NCBI RefSeq assembly: GCF_009727055.1
Contig: NC_052357.1
Coordinates: 20,470,908 to 20,534,907 of the forward strand
DNA length: 64,000 bases
Reading direction: 5' to 3'
DNA from: Benincasa hispida
Lineage: Eukaryota; Streptophyta; Magnoliopsida; Cucurbitales; Cucurbitaceae
In this document: piece by piece, positions 23,009 to 41,409 of the stretch
Layout of the letters: each line of letters opens with the position of its first letter
Numbering within the stretch: position 1 is the first letter of the stretch
Program-made: the position numbers and the translations under genes
The notes under the pieces: generated by a model
Told to the model about the DNA's origin: nothing
The model's database searches: none
The model's input: the letters and a program-made list of their open reading frames with translations, nothing else

Positions 23009-24970
23009 AATTTTGTTATTTAAAATAATTATTCTTTATAAAAACATTATTAAATTATCAATTTTAATTTTATTATTTGAGCTTAATTTTGATTTCAGAC
23101 TAATATTTTAAAGTTTTGATTCAAAATCTATAGTTGTGAACTTATCTTTAATTCGGTCTCCATCATTTCAAAGATTAAAATTTGGTCTCTATAATTTAAT
23201 TAATCTCCATATATTATACATTTATGTTACCAAATCGATATACATTGTTAATTTAACTATTTCTTAATTACTCTTAGGCTACGAGAAAAAAATCAATTTA
23301 TATGTTTAAATTTTATAAGATTATATCAGTTTAAATTTTAAATTAATAATATTGTATCAATGTATTTCTAAATATCTATATAATGAATCAATATTAAGAA
23401 CTTTGGTTAGTGATTCTATTTAACTTTCACTTGATTTTCAAATTATGTAAATAATATTATTCTTCTCCCAAAAATCTATTTAAAGTAGGAAGAAGCTATC
23501 ACACAACTCTTCTCAAGTAAATAGAGAAAAAAAAGGAGAAAGAGAAGAACAAACCCTTCATATTAATAAATATCACTACTTCCAATGTTTATTTCGACTT
23601 TCCTTTACCTAATAATATTAGATAAATTGCTACGTTTAAAGGAGTATTTGGGGGGGAATGGAATAGTGAATTCGAAAGAGTTATGTATAGAGCAGGTTAA
23701 AGAACTAATAATGGATAAAATTGATGTTTTTTTAGTAATGAGACTCACAAACTTCTAGGATCAAATAAAGAATGGAGTTCACAACTTGTAAACGTCCACT
23801 TCTCAACTCCTTAAGGCAAACACACCCTAAAAACTTTTAGGAACAATGTGAAAATTATGTAATAACAATTGTAAAATGAAATCCTAGTGGAGAATTTAGA
23901 TTAATTCACTTTTGAAAATTTAGATTTTTTACTTTTGAAAATTTAGATTTTTTTTTCTTAATATATTCCATTATTAGTTTAGGGTTTTAATTTATTCAAT
24001 TTACAATGTTCCAAGTATATAAATCATTTTTTTGTTCTCTCTTTTCTATTTTTAATATTTTACCAAAAATATTCATTGACATCAGCATTTGTTCGATATG
24101 TTCATTATCGATATTATCACAAAATTAAAATATATCAATATCTTAATTGTTCATGACATTAATTTTTTTCAAATCATGACAGTAAAAATATAGATGACAA
24201 TTGTCCCCTCCTTCTATCCCGATTGAAACTTTTTAGTGGAGTTTTTAGTAGCTTTGTTTATGGTAAGATGGGATAGATGATATAATATGGTTAGAACATA
24301 ATGGTACCCTACAAGAAAAAGAAATATCCTTTTCTACTCTCTACTTTTGGTCAAAAGACCATTTTTTCACAACCAATTCATACCCTCTTCTTTGCCCTAC
24401 TTTAGATTCCTTACAATTATTTTCCAACCAACAATTGTGTGGACGGTTTCTTTACCTTTCAAGAATAGCATATTTGTAACCTATACTTTTAAATTCTACT
24501 TTATAAGTCTAAGTCTTTGTTTATTTATGTGATATCTTTCTTTCTTTTCTTTTTTTCTTTTTTCTTTTTTTTTTACTTAGATAGAGGTCTGAACTATATA
24601 ATTTCTGTTTCTCCTAATAAATCATTATATAAATAAAAAAACACAATAGATATAAGAGTAAGGAACATTATCTATATAAAGTTTGTTTTCTATAAATTTA
24701 AATAGATCAATACATGGTATTTACAACTTTTCATCACCGCTCATGTGAATGTTCCAAGGCTTTCTTTTTACAATAGGATTTAAGATCAGGGTTGTTCATG
24801 CTTTTGTGACTGTGGAAACATGGCTTTTCCGTCATATTTTTTGTAGTGTCTCTTTCCCTACTGAGGGGTGTTAGGATGTTTGGTTTCTAGACATAATGTC
24901 ATTTGTTTTATCTAAGGATCTTATCTGTATTTAGTCTAGTTTTTGTTAATATATTTAGTTTTTATTTTAA
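23009..24970. other. Intergenic A+T-rich DNA
   Basis: No gene, tRNA or clear mobile element. A pyrimidine-rich tract lies at about 24,535-24,575. Confidence 0.4.
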
Positions 24971-24971
24971 A

Positions 24972-25340
24972 AAAGGGTAAATATCAATTTATACCCCTAA
25001 ACTTTGAGAATTATATCAATTTAAACCTTAAACTTTTTTGGTTGTATCAATTTAATCCTTGAACTTTCAGATTTGTATCAATTTAAACCCTAAACTAATA
25101 AGTATCTAAATAAAACATAATGGAAGGCTTAAGTTGATAAAATCATAAAAGGTCAAGGTTTAAGTTGATACATTTATAAAAGTTTATAGTTTAAATTGAT
25201 ACAGTTATTAGTTTAGGGTTTAAATTGATATAATCCCCAAAATTTAATATTTAAATTGATACAATTATTAATTTAGAGCTTAAATTGATACCATAATCAA
25301 AATTCATGAGTGTAAATTGACATTTGCCCTAAAAACTTGG
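24972..25340. repeat. Foldback MITE with gggtaaatatcaattta ends
   Basis: The left end (agggtaaatatcaatttata) and the right end (tgtaaattgacatttgcccta) are near reverse complements. The interior repeats atcaatttaaaccctaaact on both strands. A second, more degraded copy is at about 27,588-27,930. Confidence 0.7.
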
Positions 25341-27587
25341 GTGGTGTTGTCTCATTAATATGTAATTTGAGAAGTGTTGTTTGAAACTTACTTTTGGTTG
25401 TTTTGGAGATAGACATGAAAGTCCAATCAGAAGATGACACAGAACAAGTTTTTGGGAAAGACTTAGCTTGAGAAGGAAACCCAATGTCCCCACCAGCCTA
25501 TGGCCTAATCAAAGATTTGGGAATTATTCAAAGTACTATAACCATTTGGGTAATTATAATAATAATAAAAAAGAAAAAAGGAACTAAAAGCACCAATTTG
25601 TATCTTGATAGATAAATTTGATATCTTTTTTTTGTCTGCCTATGTTTGTACTATACCTTACCTATATGATATTTGTCCAATGTAATGTTCATAAACAGTA
25701 GGATTCCATTGTTTGTTATGGATTATTTTTAGTTTAGATGAGGAAGCTTTTCCTATGCCTACCTATAGAAATTTGTGCATGGAATTTTGGACTTCCCCCC
25801 ATCTCTCTCCTTATTTTGAGGAAGGATAAAAGGACAAAATTAAAATAAAATAAAAATCACTCCTCAGAAAATTGTCTATAGTATTGTAGTATGTGTATTG
25901 TTTTCATACATCGAAAGGTACGTCAATATTATTTTTAAAAAAAATAGATATAATCCAACAATAATAACCAACAAATTCTATAGAGGATATATATGTTGTA
26001 ATACTTTGAATATGTTATTTGGCACTTCAAACGACTAAATAACGGGAACCTCGCTGACCAGCCAACAAGTCGAGGTCTAAGGATGACACCCTCTAGTGAG
26101 AATTCGAGGGCAACGCTAACACACACTGTTAGTGATCACGTAAGTTTCTGTATCGTTCTTTACTATTCAAGTTTTTGCTTGTGGATTTTGTATATGTTAT
26201 AACAATGTACTGTGGAAATATTAGAAGAATTTTCCATTAATACAAAAAGATAACCTCTCTTAGATATAACACAGTCCTATACAACGTGTAGGACGGCCCT
26301 AGTTTGAGCCATGGAGTTGGACTTTTTCTTTTGAAGTCTTTTTATGTTTTTTTTTTTTTGTGAGATGTTCTATGTCACAAATCAATCTATAGGGATTGGA
26401 ACACTACTTAATCTTACTAAATTAAAATTTAAAGGTAAGAAGTTGTTGATAAAAAATAAGAAGAAGAAGAAGAAGTCCATTGTAATTGATTTTTAATAAC
26501 TTGAAACATAGGGAAAATAAGGTTTAAAATGTGAATGGACATTTCTGAAAAATTATAAAAACAAAAAAGAAAATCAAGAAAAAAAAATTTTGATTGATAA
26601 TTAAAAATTTTATTTTTTTAAAATTAAGTTATCATGTTTATTATTTGTGTTATATTTATCTTAGTGATTTTTTGTTCCTTATTTTTTATGATTCGTAGAT
26701 TTTTTTACGAGATAATAGAAATGTCGATTTACTTCTCATGTTGATTAGACTCATAAAAATATGAAATTATCGATAAAAATTTTGACATATCGACGAAATT
26801 TTGATACCCTGATAAGAAACTTGATCACAAGAACCAAGTTTGGTTAAAAAGAAAACTAGACATCGTAAAATAAAAGGTGCCCACACATTGGTAGCATATG
26901 TCCATAATCCTTTCTTAAAAGTGATTATTCATAGAATTAATTAACTTCAAAAGTGGTTATTCACTACATGTTCTTTTGGCTTTGGGTTATTGCTTTACCC
27001 TTTAAGCAAGGAGCATCTTACATTCTTTTTCTTCTTTCTTTCTTTATTATTTCTTTTTCCTCTTTTTTTAGTTGTTCTCTTCATGAATTTTGCTTTTTAG
27101 GCTTTTATGATTGAAAGTTTATTGCCAATATACAAGTCTATCCATCAAAAATCTTTTATAAATAGTTGCAAATATAATAATTAGGTCTTTCAATTGCACC
27201 CAAAATATTAGTAGATATAGCAAAATTTAAATCCAATCTTCGAAGTCTATTAGTGACGGACTACATAGTTATAAAGAATCTATCACTAATAGATTTTTAC
27301 TATGTTTACAATTCTTTAAAAATATTATTATACACTTAATTATTAGTCCTAAAAATATTACATATTCCAATTACCCTCGTAAATCTCCTCTTAGTTATAT
27401 ATGTATATATGAAACATTCAACCTCAATATGTTAGGTTGAGAGCTAATCCTCTCCCTTAATATGTTTATCTCCCTTCTCACTTTTGTATCACAATTTCTT
27501 AACATATTTTTCTAAAAAATATATAAATAACCCATGGAAGAGACTTATACCTTTTTTAGGAAGAGGTAAAGAAGAGATATACTTTTT
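25341..27587. other. Intergenic DNA
   Basis: No gene supported. A 63-residue minus-strand frame at 25,935-26,126 has no domain or promoter context. Microsatellite-like runs occur (aagaagaagaagaag at about 26,460). Confidence 0.4.
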
Positions 27588-27930
27588 AAGACAAATATCA
27601 ATTTAAATCTATAAACTTTGAAGGTTGTATCAAAAACTCTAAACTAATAAATAATTGTATTGACTTAAACCTTGAACTTTGTGAATTGTATCGATTTAAA
27701 TCCTAAATTAATAATCGTATCAATTTAAACCCTAAATTTTAAAAGTTGTATCAAATTAAACCCTTCATTATGTTTTGTGTGATATTTTTCAAACTAAATC
27801 TGAAAAAATGTTAAATTGATATAATTATGAAAGTTTAGAGTTTAAAGTATGTTAATACATACTTATAAAAGTTCAAAGTTTAAATTAATACAACGTCTAA
27901 AGTTTAATAGTATAAATTAAAATTTTCCCT
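27588..27930. repeat. Degraded second copy of the caatttaaaccctaaac foldback MITE
   Basis: Starts agacaaatatcaatttaaat and ends near ttaaaattttccct, with interior words in common with 24,972-25,340 (atcaatttaaaccctaaa, aaactaataa). Confidence 0.6.
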
Positions 27931-27964
27931 ACTTTTCATTTTTTATTTTTTGAAATTAACTAAG

Positions 27965-28085
27965 AGACCATACTTTTTTGAAAGGTATTGTAATTAAAGT
28001 GTAGATGAGAGAATCGAATCTCAAACCTCGAGGTCTATAGTACAAAAATAATACCAGTTGAATTACGCTCTTGTCGGCCATACTT
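27965..28085 (-). mobile_element. SINE (tRNA-derived), minus strand
   Basis: On the minus strand an A-box-like segment (agagcgtaattcaactggta) is followed by a B-box-like segment (gaggtttgagattcgattc) 30-odd bp later. The tail is A-rich (caaaaaagtatgg). This is the internal polymerase III promoter layout of plant SINEs. Confidence 0.62.
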
Positions 28086-28494
28086 AGATGAACAACAAAA
28101 GTAACATTAATAACCCATTACCATTGCCAAAAGCTATATTCATAAACATTACAACTTGACATTTTTTCATCTAATAAAATCCATAACCTTAGGAGACACC
28201 TTACAAACTTTGCCCCAAAAAACATTTCCCTTTAAAGCTTAAATAATTTAACTTTAATACCAAAAAAAAAAAATGGAAAAAACCACTCCCCACCCATCCA
28301 AGTTAATAATGTAGGGGCTTCGAGCAGCCCTTTTAGTCATGTGCCCTCACGTTTTTCTTTAAAAATAAAAACTAAAAAAGATTTTTTTTTTTTTAAAAAA
28401 AAAAAGGCTTTTTTTTTTCTTTTTCATTTTTTAAATAGAAAATAAGCCCAAAGGGGTGCCCCCCCCTCCATTTAGAGGGAAAGTGTCGTTCCAG

Positions 28495-33148
<4,654 letters not shown>

Positions 33149-33758
33149 TAGACATGTTTACGGGATGGGACCGGGTCGGGATGTCATTTTCCATCCCGTC
33201 CCCGCTCCCCATTTCATTCTCCATTTCCGTGAAATTTTCCACGGGGATCGAGTTCCTGGGGAATTTTTCTCTGCTATTTTTTTTTGTTTTTGTAAAAAAC
33301 CAATTAATTTAAATCACCAATGTGAGAAAATTTTAATTAAATAATTAACGTTATCACTAAATTGTTTATTATCGTTAGTTTTATATGACAATTTGAATTT
33401 AAAAATAAATTACTCAAATTTTGGCATAAAAAAAAGCTAATTAATTTTTTAGTAGAAATAAATAAATAAAAATCAAATTATTCACATATATAATATAAAT
33501 TTAAACATATTCATTATGTTTCCCAATAAATAATCAAATTTGAAATTTAAATGTAATATTTATGTAATAATAATAATAACATAACATTAGATAATTATAC
33601 TAAATAAATATGTAAAAGCTAATTGAGACGGTGTCGGGGACGGGGAATGCTCTCATTTAGCTTACGGGAAAAAAAAAATTCCCACTCCCTTTCCCATTTC
33701 CTGCCTAATTGGGGAATTCCCATGGGGTCTGTCCCCGTAGAAAAATTGGACATCTCTA
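33149..33758. mobile_element. hAT-like MITE with G+C-rich subterminal regions
   Basis: The left end reads tagacatgtttacggg and the right end is the complement of tagagatgtcc. Both ends carry ccccg/cgggg-rich blocks (gggaccgggtcgggatg; cggggacggggaatg), while the middle is A+T-rich. Flanks are atgatgca (33,141-33,148) and ataatgtg (33,759-33,766), a plausible diverged 8 bp duplication as expected for hAT elements. It is non-coding. Confidence 0.65.
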
Positions 33759-33766
33759 ATAATGTG

Positions 33767-36700
33767 TACTGATCAACTAATATTTTTAATAGAATTGAAG
33801 ATAGAGGAAGAGAGTTTTAAGGGGTGTGAAAGAAGAGTTACCTAACACAACATGTAATAAGTTACAACAATTCTAATGACATCAAAATAAATACAGATAA
33901 TAAAGCCATAGAATAGAACACAAAGTTTGATATTTCAGTTCATTATAATAGTACTTACGTCTAGGAGACAGTGTGCCCATGAAAAGATATTTGCACTAAT
34001 TAAAAAGTTAAGTAATTAAAATGTTGTAATTATCTGTCAAAGGCATTTACAGTGACACACACATCCTAACATGGTGAAAGAAAACTTATGCCCCCAAGTG
34101 TGAAACTCCCTCTCAATGATAACTTCAATATCTCCAACTTCAAATGAATAGCCTTTCACTTGGAATACTTAGCTCCCCTAAACATGAGAATCTCTTCTCA
34201 AGTTGCAATAGACGTTTCAAGATAATCTAGAGAACCATTCAAGATCGACAATAGCAAAAGCTTCACAATAATCTTCTTTTCATAACAACACAAAAATGGC
34301 TCAAAGATGCCACCAAAGTTGTAGCCGTAAAAGGCATAAAACAGTCTCATATATATGTACGACAAAAAGGATAAATAGATTAGGGTCATAGCCAGTCGAG
34401 CACAGAGAAGGAAATAATCCTTAGGAATAAACACCCAGAATTTTTCAGATAATAAAAAAAATATTCAGCCAGTATCAAATTTAGGAGAGACATTCTCTTG
34501 AATAACATAGAAAAAAAAAATGACAAACATCTTAAGAGACAATATCTACAACATCCTCAAAAAATATAGACAATACCAAAACTTAACAGGAAGGGTAAAA
34601 TGTAAGATTGAAAAAGCATACCGCAAAAAATGTGAGAACAAAGCTATGGTTATTGTATTTTTTGTCTTCGTTTTTAAGCAGCATCATCATCTTCCTCCTC
34701 CTCATGTTTGGTAAAAAAAAAAAAAATTGTTTCTCGCTCAAGGAATATATATATATATATATTAATCCATTTATAGATAATATATTTAGCAAAAGCATGA
34801 TTTGAATTAAAATTATGAATTGTGTCTCACAAATACAATAATAGTCCTCTATATATATATATAATATATATATACACACATTTTGCAACAAAAGCACAAC
34901 TTGCAATTTTAGCGATAGCATGATTTGAAATTGTATCACGGTAACCCCTTTTTTGTTAGTGATAGCGAGATGAAGAGACAATGATAGATTTTGAAGATTT
35001 TTATTTTAATGTGATCATTCTAACTTTATATTTTTTTTTTAAAAAAAAAAAAAAACCATTATCTAATTAAATCAAATTTGTAAATTCAGATTTTAATTGT
35101 CTACCAATCATAATTTAGCAAGAAAGAATCCATTTATTTATATTCAAAAAAGGGAAAAAAAAAAACTATAACCAAATTGAAATTGGATTAGATGAGTATA
35201 ATCAAAATAATTACTATTTTATTTTTTAAATTTTGTATCTTTTATATTCGGGTATTAGATATTTTGCAAGTATTATATTTTGAATATGTAAATAAAATTT
35301 TTTTTAAAAAAAGTATATTTTAATTTATGTAGCATTAGTTGAATAAATTATAAATTTAAAAGGTCATTTTAGTTATCAATGATAGTTTAAAAATGGGTCG
35401 AAATCTGAATTTCAATTTCCCCTAATTTCTTGAAATTTCCATCTACATTTCGAGGTTTCCATCTATATTCCGAGTTTGCGGAGAAAGAGTGAGAGCTATG
35501 CTTTCTCTTTTAGCCTAAAAAATTTTTATTTTCAAGAAATCACATATTTTCATTCAGATTTTTTTCGTTGAATTTTCATATCATTTCACCTCAAACTTAA
35601 ATTGATGTGAGTTTTCTAACATTCCTTTCATTTTCTCTCAAGCTCTATCTACTTCTAGATTTTTCTTTTCCATTCTATTGTGTTATGCTTTTTACATCCC
35701 TCCTATGATTAATGTTATGATTTTTCTATCCTTATTATGTTATCTACTTCATTTTATAATAAACAATTTACAATTATTTCATATGCAAATATTTCATATT
35801 ATTTAATTTTGTAACTATTTTTCCATTTCTTTTTAAAATTTATGCTAGTGCATCGACATTTACATAAATATTTTACAATATATATTTAAATGTTGTCTCA
35901 CTTTGTAGAAATAATGATGATTAAAAATTGTCAATTATAGTTTAATTCAATCGCAATCAAAGTTTCATTAACTAATTATAATAATTTCAAACAATTTTCA
36001 TAAAGTTTTCAGAAATTTTCATCGATATTTCCGTAAAATCGGGACCTCAATATTTTCATCGACATCGATATTTTGAACCTTGGTTAACATACATATTTCA
36101 TTATCATTCCATATAGAAAATGGATTATAGCCAAGATTCATTATTGGACAAGTAAACGCACCTTAAATTTAAAATAAAAAAAAAAAAAACAAAAAAAAAA
36201 CATAGGCATTAGAAAACATCTTTTCAAATATTTTTTTTTTAGATTAAAAACAATTTTGGTCATGTATTTTCATAGGAATAACAATTTAGTCATTGAATTT
36301 TAATTGATAATGATTTAGTCCGTGCACTCTCAAATTTGTAACAATATAGACCCTAAACAAATAAGCAACAATTTAGTCTCTATACTTTGAAACTTATAAC
36401 AATTTACTCCCTATTATGGAAAAAAAAAAAAAAAAAAAAAAAAGCTCTTCATAATTAAATGTCAATTTTAATATGTATCGACTTAATCTTTACAATTTAT
36501 AAAATAAATTGATTCTCGATCAATTTGTTAATCTCAAAGTGTAAGAATTTTATTTTAATTAGGTAAAAGGGATAGTTTTCTTTTTTTTTTTTTTTTTTTT
36601 GTCTTTGTCCGAAGAGATGCATTTTGGATTTTTTTTTTATCTCTACGCACAAATGCGTCTCTTGAAGAGACACATTCATTAAAAAAAATAAATAAATAAA

Positions 36701-37178
36701 ATAAGAATGCGTCTCTTGAAGAGATGCATTCATTAAAAAAAATATATTTTTGCTTTTATTTTTTTCATTCTTTTAACAACCCTAAAATCAACTCTTTCAT
36801 TACTTATGTTTTTTTTTTTACTATTAATAATATTTCATTTGTTTAATTCTAAATCATTGTTACCTAAAATCAACTATCTCACTAATCTTGTTTTTTATTT
36901 TAATAGTAATATTACTAGTTTTTTTTTTTAACAGTATAAACAATAATATTATTTTGAGATTAAGAAATTTCTATGGTTGATTTGATATATTCAATATTAA
37001 TTTTTAATTTCAAATTATTATTTTTGTTTAAAGTTGTTAGAAACTCATGCAAAAATATAGATATTAACTTTTGACTATTGTAAATAATATTCAAGGTTCT
37101 TTAGAATGTGTTGTAGACTGCAAGTGCATTTTTGTGTTTGAATTTCATTAATAAATTTAATTATATGTATAATTTTCT
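33767..37178. other. Intergenic DNA with microsatellites and poly-A/T tracts
   Basis: AT-dinucleotide tracts occur at about 34,745-34,763 and 34,852-34,873, and long A or T runs at 35,040-35,055, 36,420-36,443 and 36,580-36,600. A direct repeat with the words gcgtctcttgaagaga(c/t)gcattcatt lies near 36,653-36,735. No gene is seen. Confidence 0.4.
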
Positions 37179-39027
37179 TTATTCACGACTAGAAGAGGAT
37201 CCTCTATTACGCCTAGATCGATCATGTTGAGTCACATAGTGTCCACGATCGCCCCGATCTCTTACACTTGATGGTTGGCTTTCCTCTGTAAAGTGTATAC
37301 CCTCACCACGACGTTGGTATGTCACATACTGGTCATGGACATGTGAAGTTTTTCCTTCTTCCATACTTAGTGTACCAAGGGTTGTTGGAAAAAATTCAAA
37401 TGTTGAGAGAGAGGACATCATGGAAGTATGTGTAAAATGATCGAGTGGAGTTGCTAGATATTCATTCCGAACATTAGGCTGAATAGGAACATCCTGATGT
37501 CTTGTTGGATCACCTTGTTCTTCCATTGGAACATCACCATCAAAATATCACACTCGATATATGGAGGTGAGTCTACGCAAGGTTCTTTTAGTCGATAATG
37601 TCAAATTTGGAAGCTCGGCCTGAAAAATAATTGAATAACAAGTTAATGACTTTAAAATTTATTTTGGTGTGCAATGAAGAAATAAAATCAAATAATCCTA
37701 GTAAACAATAAACTCATACCAATAAGTGATAGGATGCTCCTACTTTCGTTATGTATCGTCTGCTCACAGTGGAATACCATTCAATATATCTAGACCCAGT
37801 ATTTACACCGTTGTTAATAGGAGGTCCATTAATAACCAAACTTTGATGATTTTACCATATTGAAATTTGAGGAGTCAAATATGCAATCCAGTCTCCCTCA
37901 TGCTTGCCCCTTAGATCGTGTGAATGGAGTCAGGTCTCTGTATTGTAAGGTTTGTTGCAACATCCCAAATTGATGCATCACACGATTTGGGTGATGCTAC
38001 TCCACAACGAAAAAACATATGAGTGGACAACTGGATGTCCATATCTCATTACCATCAAGACAATATGGCAACAATAGTTGGATGAAATGATTGTATGACT
38101 CCCAAATAATCTGCGTGCATATGTATCAAAATATGAATGAACCATAAGATTGAAACATTATCAATATATGATATATGAATGAATAAAATATTACCTGGTT
38201 AGGCATATGCGTATCCAGTATGTACCTATATTGTACTAGAACATGCGTCGGTGCTCTAATTACATAATAGTTGTCATTCCATCTACAACAATCACAAGTT
38301 GAATTTTAGCTATTAGTATTTCATAATGAACACAATAATAATCAGGTAAATATGCTTAACGTACTGCAAGTGGTCTGTCACTTAAGTTGTTCTCATATGG
38401 ATGGAGTCGTCGAGGCGCTAAAAGAGAAAATCGATCCCATGCCCAAATATGCAGCAATAGAAGTGGGCCTACAATGTCTTTGCCATCTATAACTGCACTC
38501 TTGCATAGTTGCTTATATAACCATGCAAGACATCCAGCCCCCCAACTGTAAGTCTCGGTAACATCAAAATCTATTAAGAGAGGAAGATACATTAGGTGCA
38601 CTCTACTGTTGGATTTGTTGGGAAATACCAATCCTCCAATCAACGTGAGAATATATGCTCGAGCATATCGTTGCAGTTCCTCTTCATCTGCATTATCTAG
38701 TAGATGGGCAAAGTTATCGAATTGATCGGCTAACCATGGCAGGCTAAGACGACCTCCCTTAAGAACAACGTCATTCGTGGTTACGCCTAAAAGAAAGGCA
38801 CAAAGTTGTTCCCAATCATAATCTGGTGACCCGATCAATGGTCTTCCATTAATCGAGAGTCCAAATTGGATAGCTACATCTTGAAGTGTAATCGTACATT
38901 CTCCATACAACATGTGGAAAGTGTGTGTCTCCTGCTGCCATCGTTCCACTAATATCGTTATCAGATGCCAGTCTAGTTGTATAAATTTGATAGAAGAAAC
39001 TCCGTAAAATCCTGCAGCTCGTAGATA
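37179..39027 (-). pseudogene. Plant mobile domain (MAIN-like) pseudogene
   Basis: The minus strand encodes a plant mobile domain like those of MAIN-LIKE proteins and of many genes labelled serine/threonine-protein phosphatase 7 long form homolog. Visible pieces, 38,365-39,027: YLRAAGFYGV, FIQLDWHLIT, ETHTFHMLYGECTITLQDVA, IQFGLSINGRPL, WADQFDNFAHLL-like core, ARAYILTLIGGLVFPNKS, RVHLMYLPLLIDF and LLLLHIWAWDRF. Later pieces continue through apparent exons near 38,190-38,282, 37,720-38,113 and 37,179-37,620. Decay is plain: a TAA sits directly before the first block (39,028-39,030). In-frame stops fall at 37,997-37,999, 37,852-37,854 and 37,548-37,550, and the frame shifts within the third exon. 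The low-complexity tail at 37,179-37,526 is rich in R, G, S and H. Members of this family often ride in transposons; no terminal repeats were found here. Confidence 0.8.
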
Positions 39028-39030
39028 TTA

Positions 39031-39754
39031 GGCCAACTATATTAATGTGTTATTACGATTTTTATAAAGGAATGTTTTTTTAAAAAAAATAATATTCATC
39101 TTCAAACAAAATAATAATAAAAAGTAGGTACAAAATAATGATAAATATTGTTACTAAAAACATGCATCATCTAATAACCATAAATCAATGATAAATATTC
39201 TTTTATATTGACATGAATCTTTGTTTTTTAATCATAACAACAACAATAATAAACATAACAACAACAATAATACTAACAATAAATTAACATTAACATTCAA
39301 ACATTCAATATTCAATCATCAATACATCATTCTAAATAATAGTAAATAACTATATACATAATCTTTGAATGACTTGATTGTAGAGTATTTCTCAGAAATA
39401 ATAGCCATTGTAAACAAAATAAAAAAAAAATCAATACAAAATTATGAACATTTTACATTTTTGTTTCATTTGATAAATAAAACATCCAATTAACCGACTA
39501 TAAAATAAATTCTCCAATTAATCCACTATAAAATAAATTTTCCAATTAATCCATTATAAAATAAAACATTTATATGTATGTATGCATTTTTTTTAATTTT
39601 CCTAAGTTAGTCACATGGGATTTCACTAATTTTTAATTTTTAGATTTGTTCAATATCATCTAATCTCTTTTCAATAATATAGACTCTAGAAAATTGAAGA
39701 TACAAATTTGACGTTAAAATCCTATTCCATATTTATTTTTATTTTAATCCATTT
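39031..39754. other. Intergenic A+T-rich DNA between pseudogene and LINE
   Basis: Contains aacaacaacaat-type runs at about 39,237-39,280 and three repeats of the phrase (c/t)caattaa(c/t)cca(c/t)tataaaat(a)aa at about 39,487-39,563. No gene is visible. Confidence 0.45.
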
Positions 39755-39768
39755 ATCATTAAACATTT

Positions 39769-41395
39769 TTTTTTAGAATAGATGATATTATTATATAACA
39801 ACAAAGAGGATCCCACAGCCTGAGATCAAGGCATCAAAGCAACAAAACATAGGAAAAGACAGGGCAACAAAACCAACAGGATAAGACCAGAATAAAACCA
39901 ACACATAGACGCAAACTCGCAAACCACCAAGAAGAAAGGCAGAGAAAAGAACCCAAAACCCCACCAACTAGATGCTACAACAAAACAGATAGCACGTGAA
40001 GTTCAAAAGGAAAAAACATCCATACACACACTAGATAAGACCAAGAAGGTCAACCCGCCAGGAAGTAGCACGAGCACGAACCGTAGAGACCATAAGGTGA
40101 ACCAGAGCAGACACCGACCTCGGTTGACCTCCATATAGTCGCCGATTACACTTCTGCCAAATGTAGTATATGGACGCACACCAGAAAATACGGAATAACT
40201 TACTACGCACCACGTTACCCAACCCCACATGGCACAACCAACTCAACTCTACATCCCAACCAGCCACCCGATGCGTCAAACCCAACTGATGCAATACACT
40301 AGACCACACCTCTCTCCCAAACTCACACTCAAAAAATAAATGATCCCGCGACTCCACACCTCCCCCAAACAGAAGACACCTTCTCCCCCCTCTGACAACA
40401 TACCCCAACTCCTCAACCAATTCCACATACACAACTTGTCTCTCACTGCTAACCACGCACAGAAGGAGTGACACAGAATACCACCCTCCGCCCATAAAAT
40501 ACCAGCTCAGGACACCCTAAGACGACGAGGACGTATACTCTCCCAAGCACTAGCGATAGAAAACTGACTACTAGCATTTGACACCCAAACCTAATAATCC
40601 TCTCCCCTCACCCTAGACCCCAGTGCCTGGATAAGATCCCAGATCTCAAGCAGCTCCCAAGACACTATAGGCCACCTCCAACCTCCCTTACCATCCAAGA
40701 ACTCCGACAACTGCGCTTCTAAACTACTCCTTGCATCATAAACCACCGTAGACCTCCAAAATCGTGCCCTTCGACAGCTAAGGATCCCACCAAACAAAAC
40801 AAGACCGTCTATTGCCAATCATCAAACGAACTAGATGCTTGAATCTATCTCTACTTCGCAAGATAGCCCTCAAGAACCAAGACCTCCCAACCTCACTCCG
40901 AACAGCCCACAATGACTGCCCACACAAAACATACTTCTCCACCCACGCCACCCATAGTGACCCCGATTTAATTAAGAGAAGCCAGAGCAGCTTCATAATA
41001 ACAGCCTGGTTCTAAGAGGCCACATGCTTCACACCCAACCCCCCTCTCCCAACGGCAAGCACACCTCATCCCACGCCACCCGTGCACCACCCCGGCTCAC
41101 CACACTACCCTTCCATAAATAACTACGTAACAGACGATCAACCTAATGAGTTACACACGCAGGCAACACGAATATGTTACACCAAAAAACCTGAAAGTAC
41201 TGTAAAACAGACCTAACAAGCTGCAACCTCCCAGCAAAGGAGAGTGACCTTGCTGCCCAGTTTCTAATACGAGCTGTAATCCTCTGTATCAAAGGCGCAC
41301 AATCTACAGCCCTCAACCGATCTATCAATAAAGGTAAACCCAGATACCTAACAGGCAATGAACCAAGAGAGACACCCATATATGTAATCCTCTGT
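39769..41395 (-). mobile_element. 5'-truncated LINE retrotransposon, minus strand
   Basis: The interval is bounded by an exact 14 bp target duplication, atcattaaacattt, at 39,755-39,768 and 41,396-41,409. On the minus strand the 3' end finishes with a short A tail (after atcatctattct) next to the left duplication, and the 5' end is truncated within reverse transcriptase. G+C content is far higher than the flanks. Target-primed insertion explains the tail, the truncation and the duplication together. Confidence 0.92.
40031..41395 (-). pseudogene. LINE reverse transcriptase C-terminus and zf-RVT region, frame-broken
   Basis: Pieces in order on the minus strand: GSLPVRYLGLPLLIDRL and SLSFAGRLQLVRSVLQYFQVFW (41,143-41,395) from the region after the RT palm; KSGSLWVAWVEKYVL (40,778-40,996); then C-x2-C-type zf-RVT sequence with ESRDHLFFECEFGREVW and FRIFWCASIYYIWQKCNRRLY (40,031-40,495). 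These blocks fall in different frames separated by stops, so the copy is dead. Confidence 0.88.
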
Positions 41396-41409
41396 ATCAT
41401 TAAACATTT

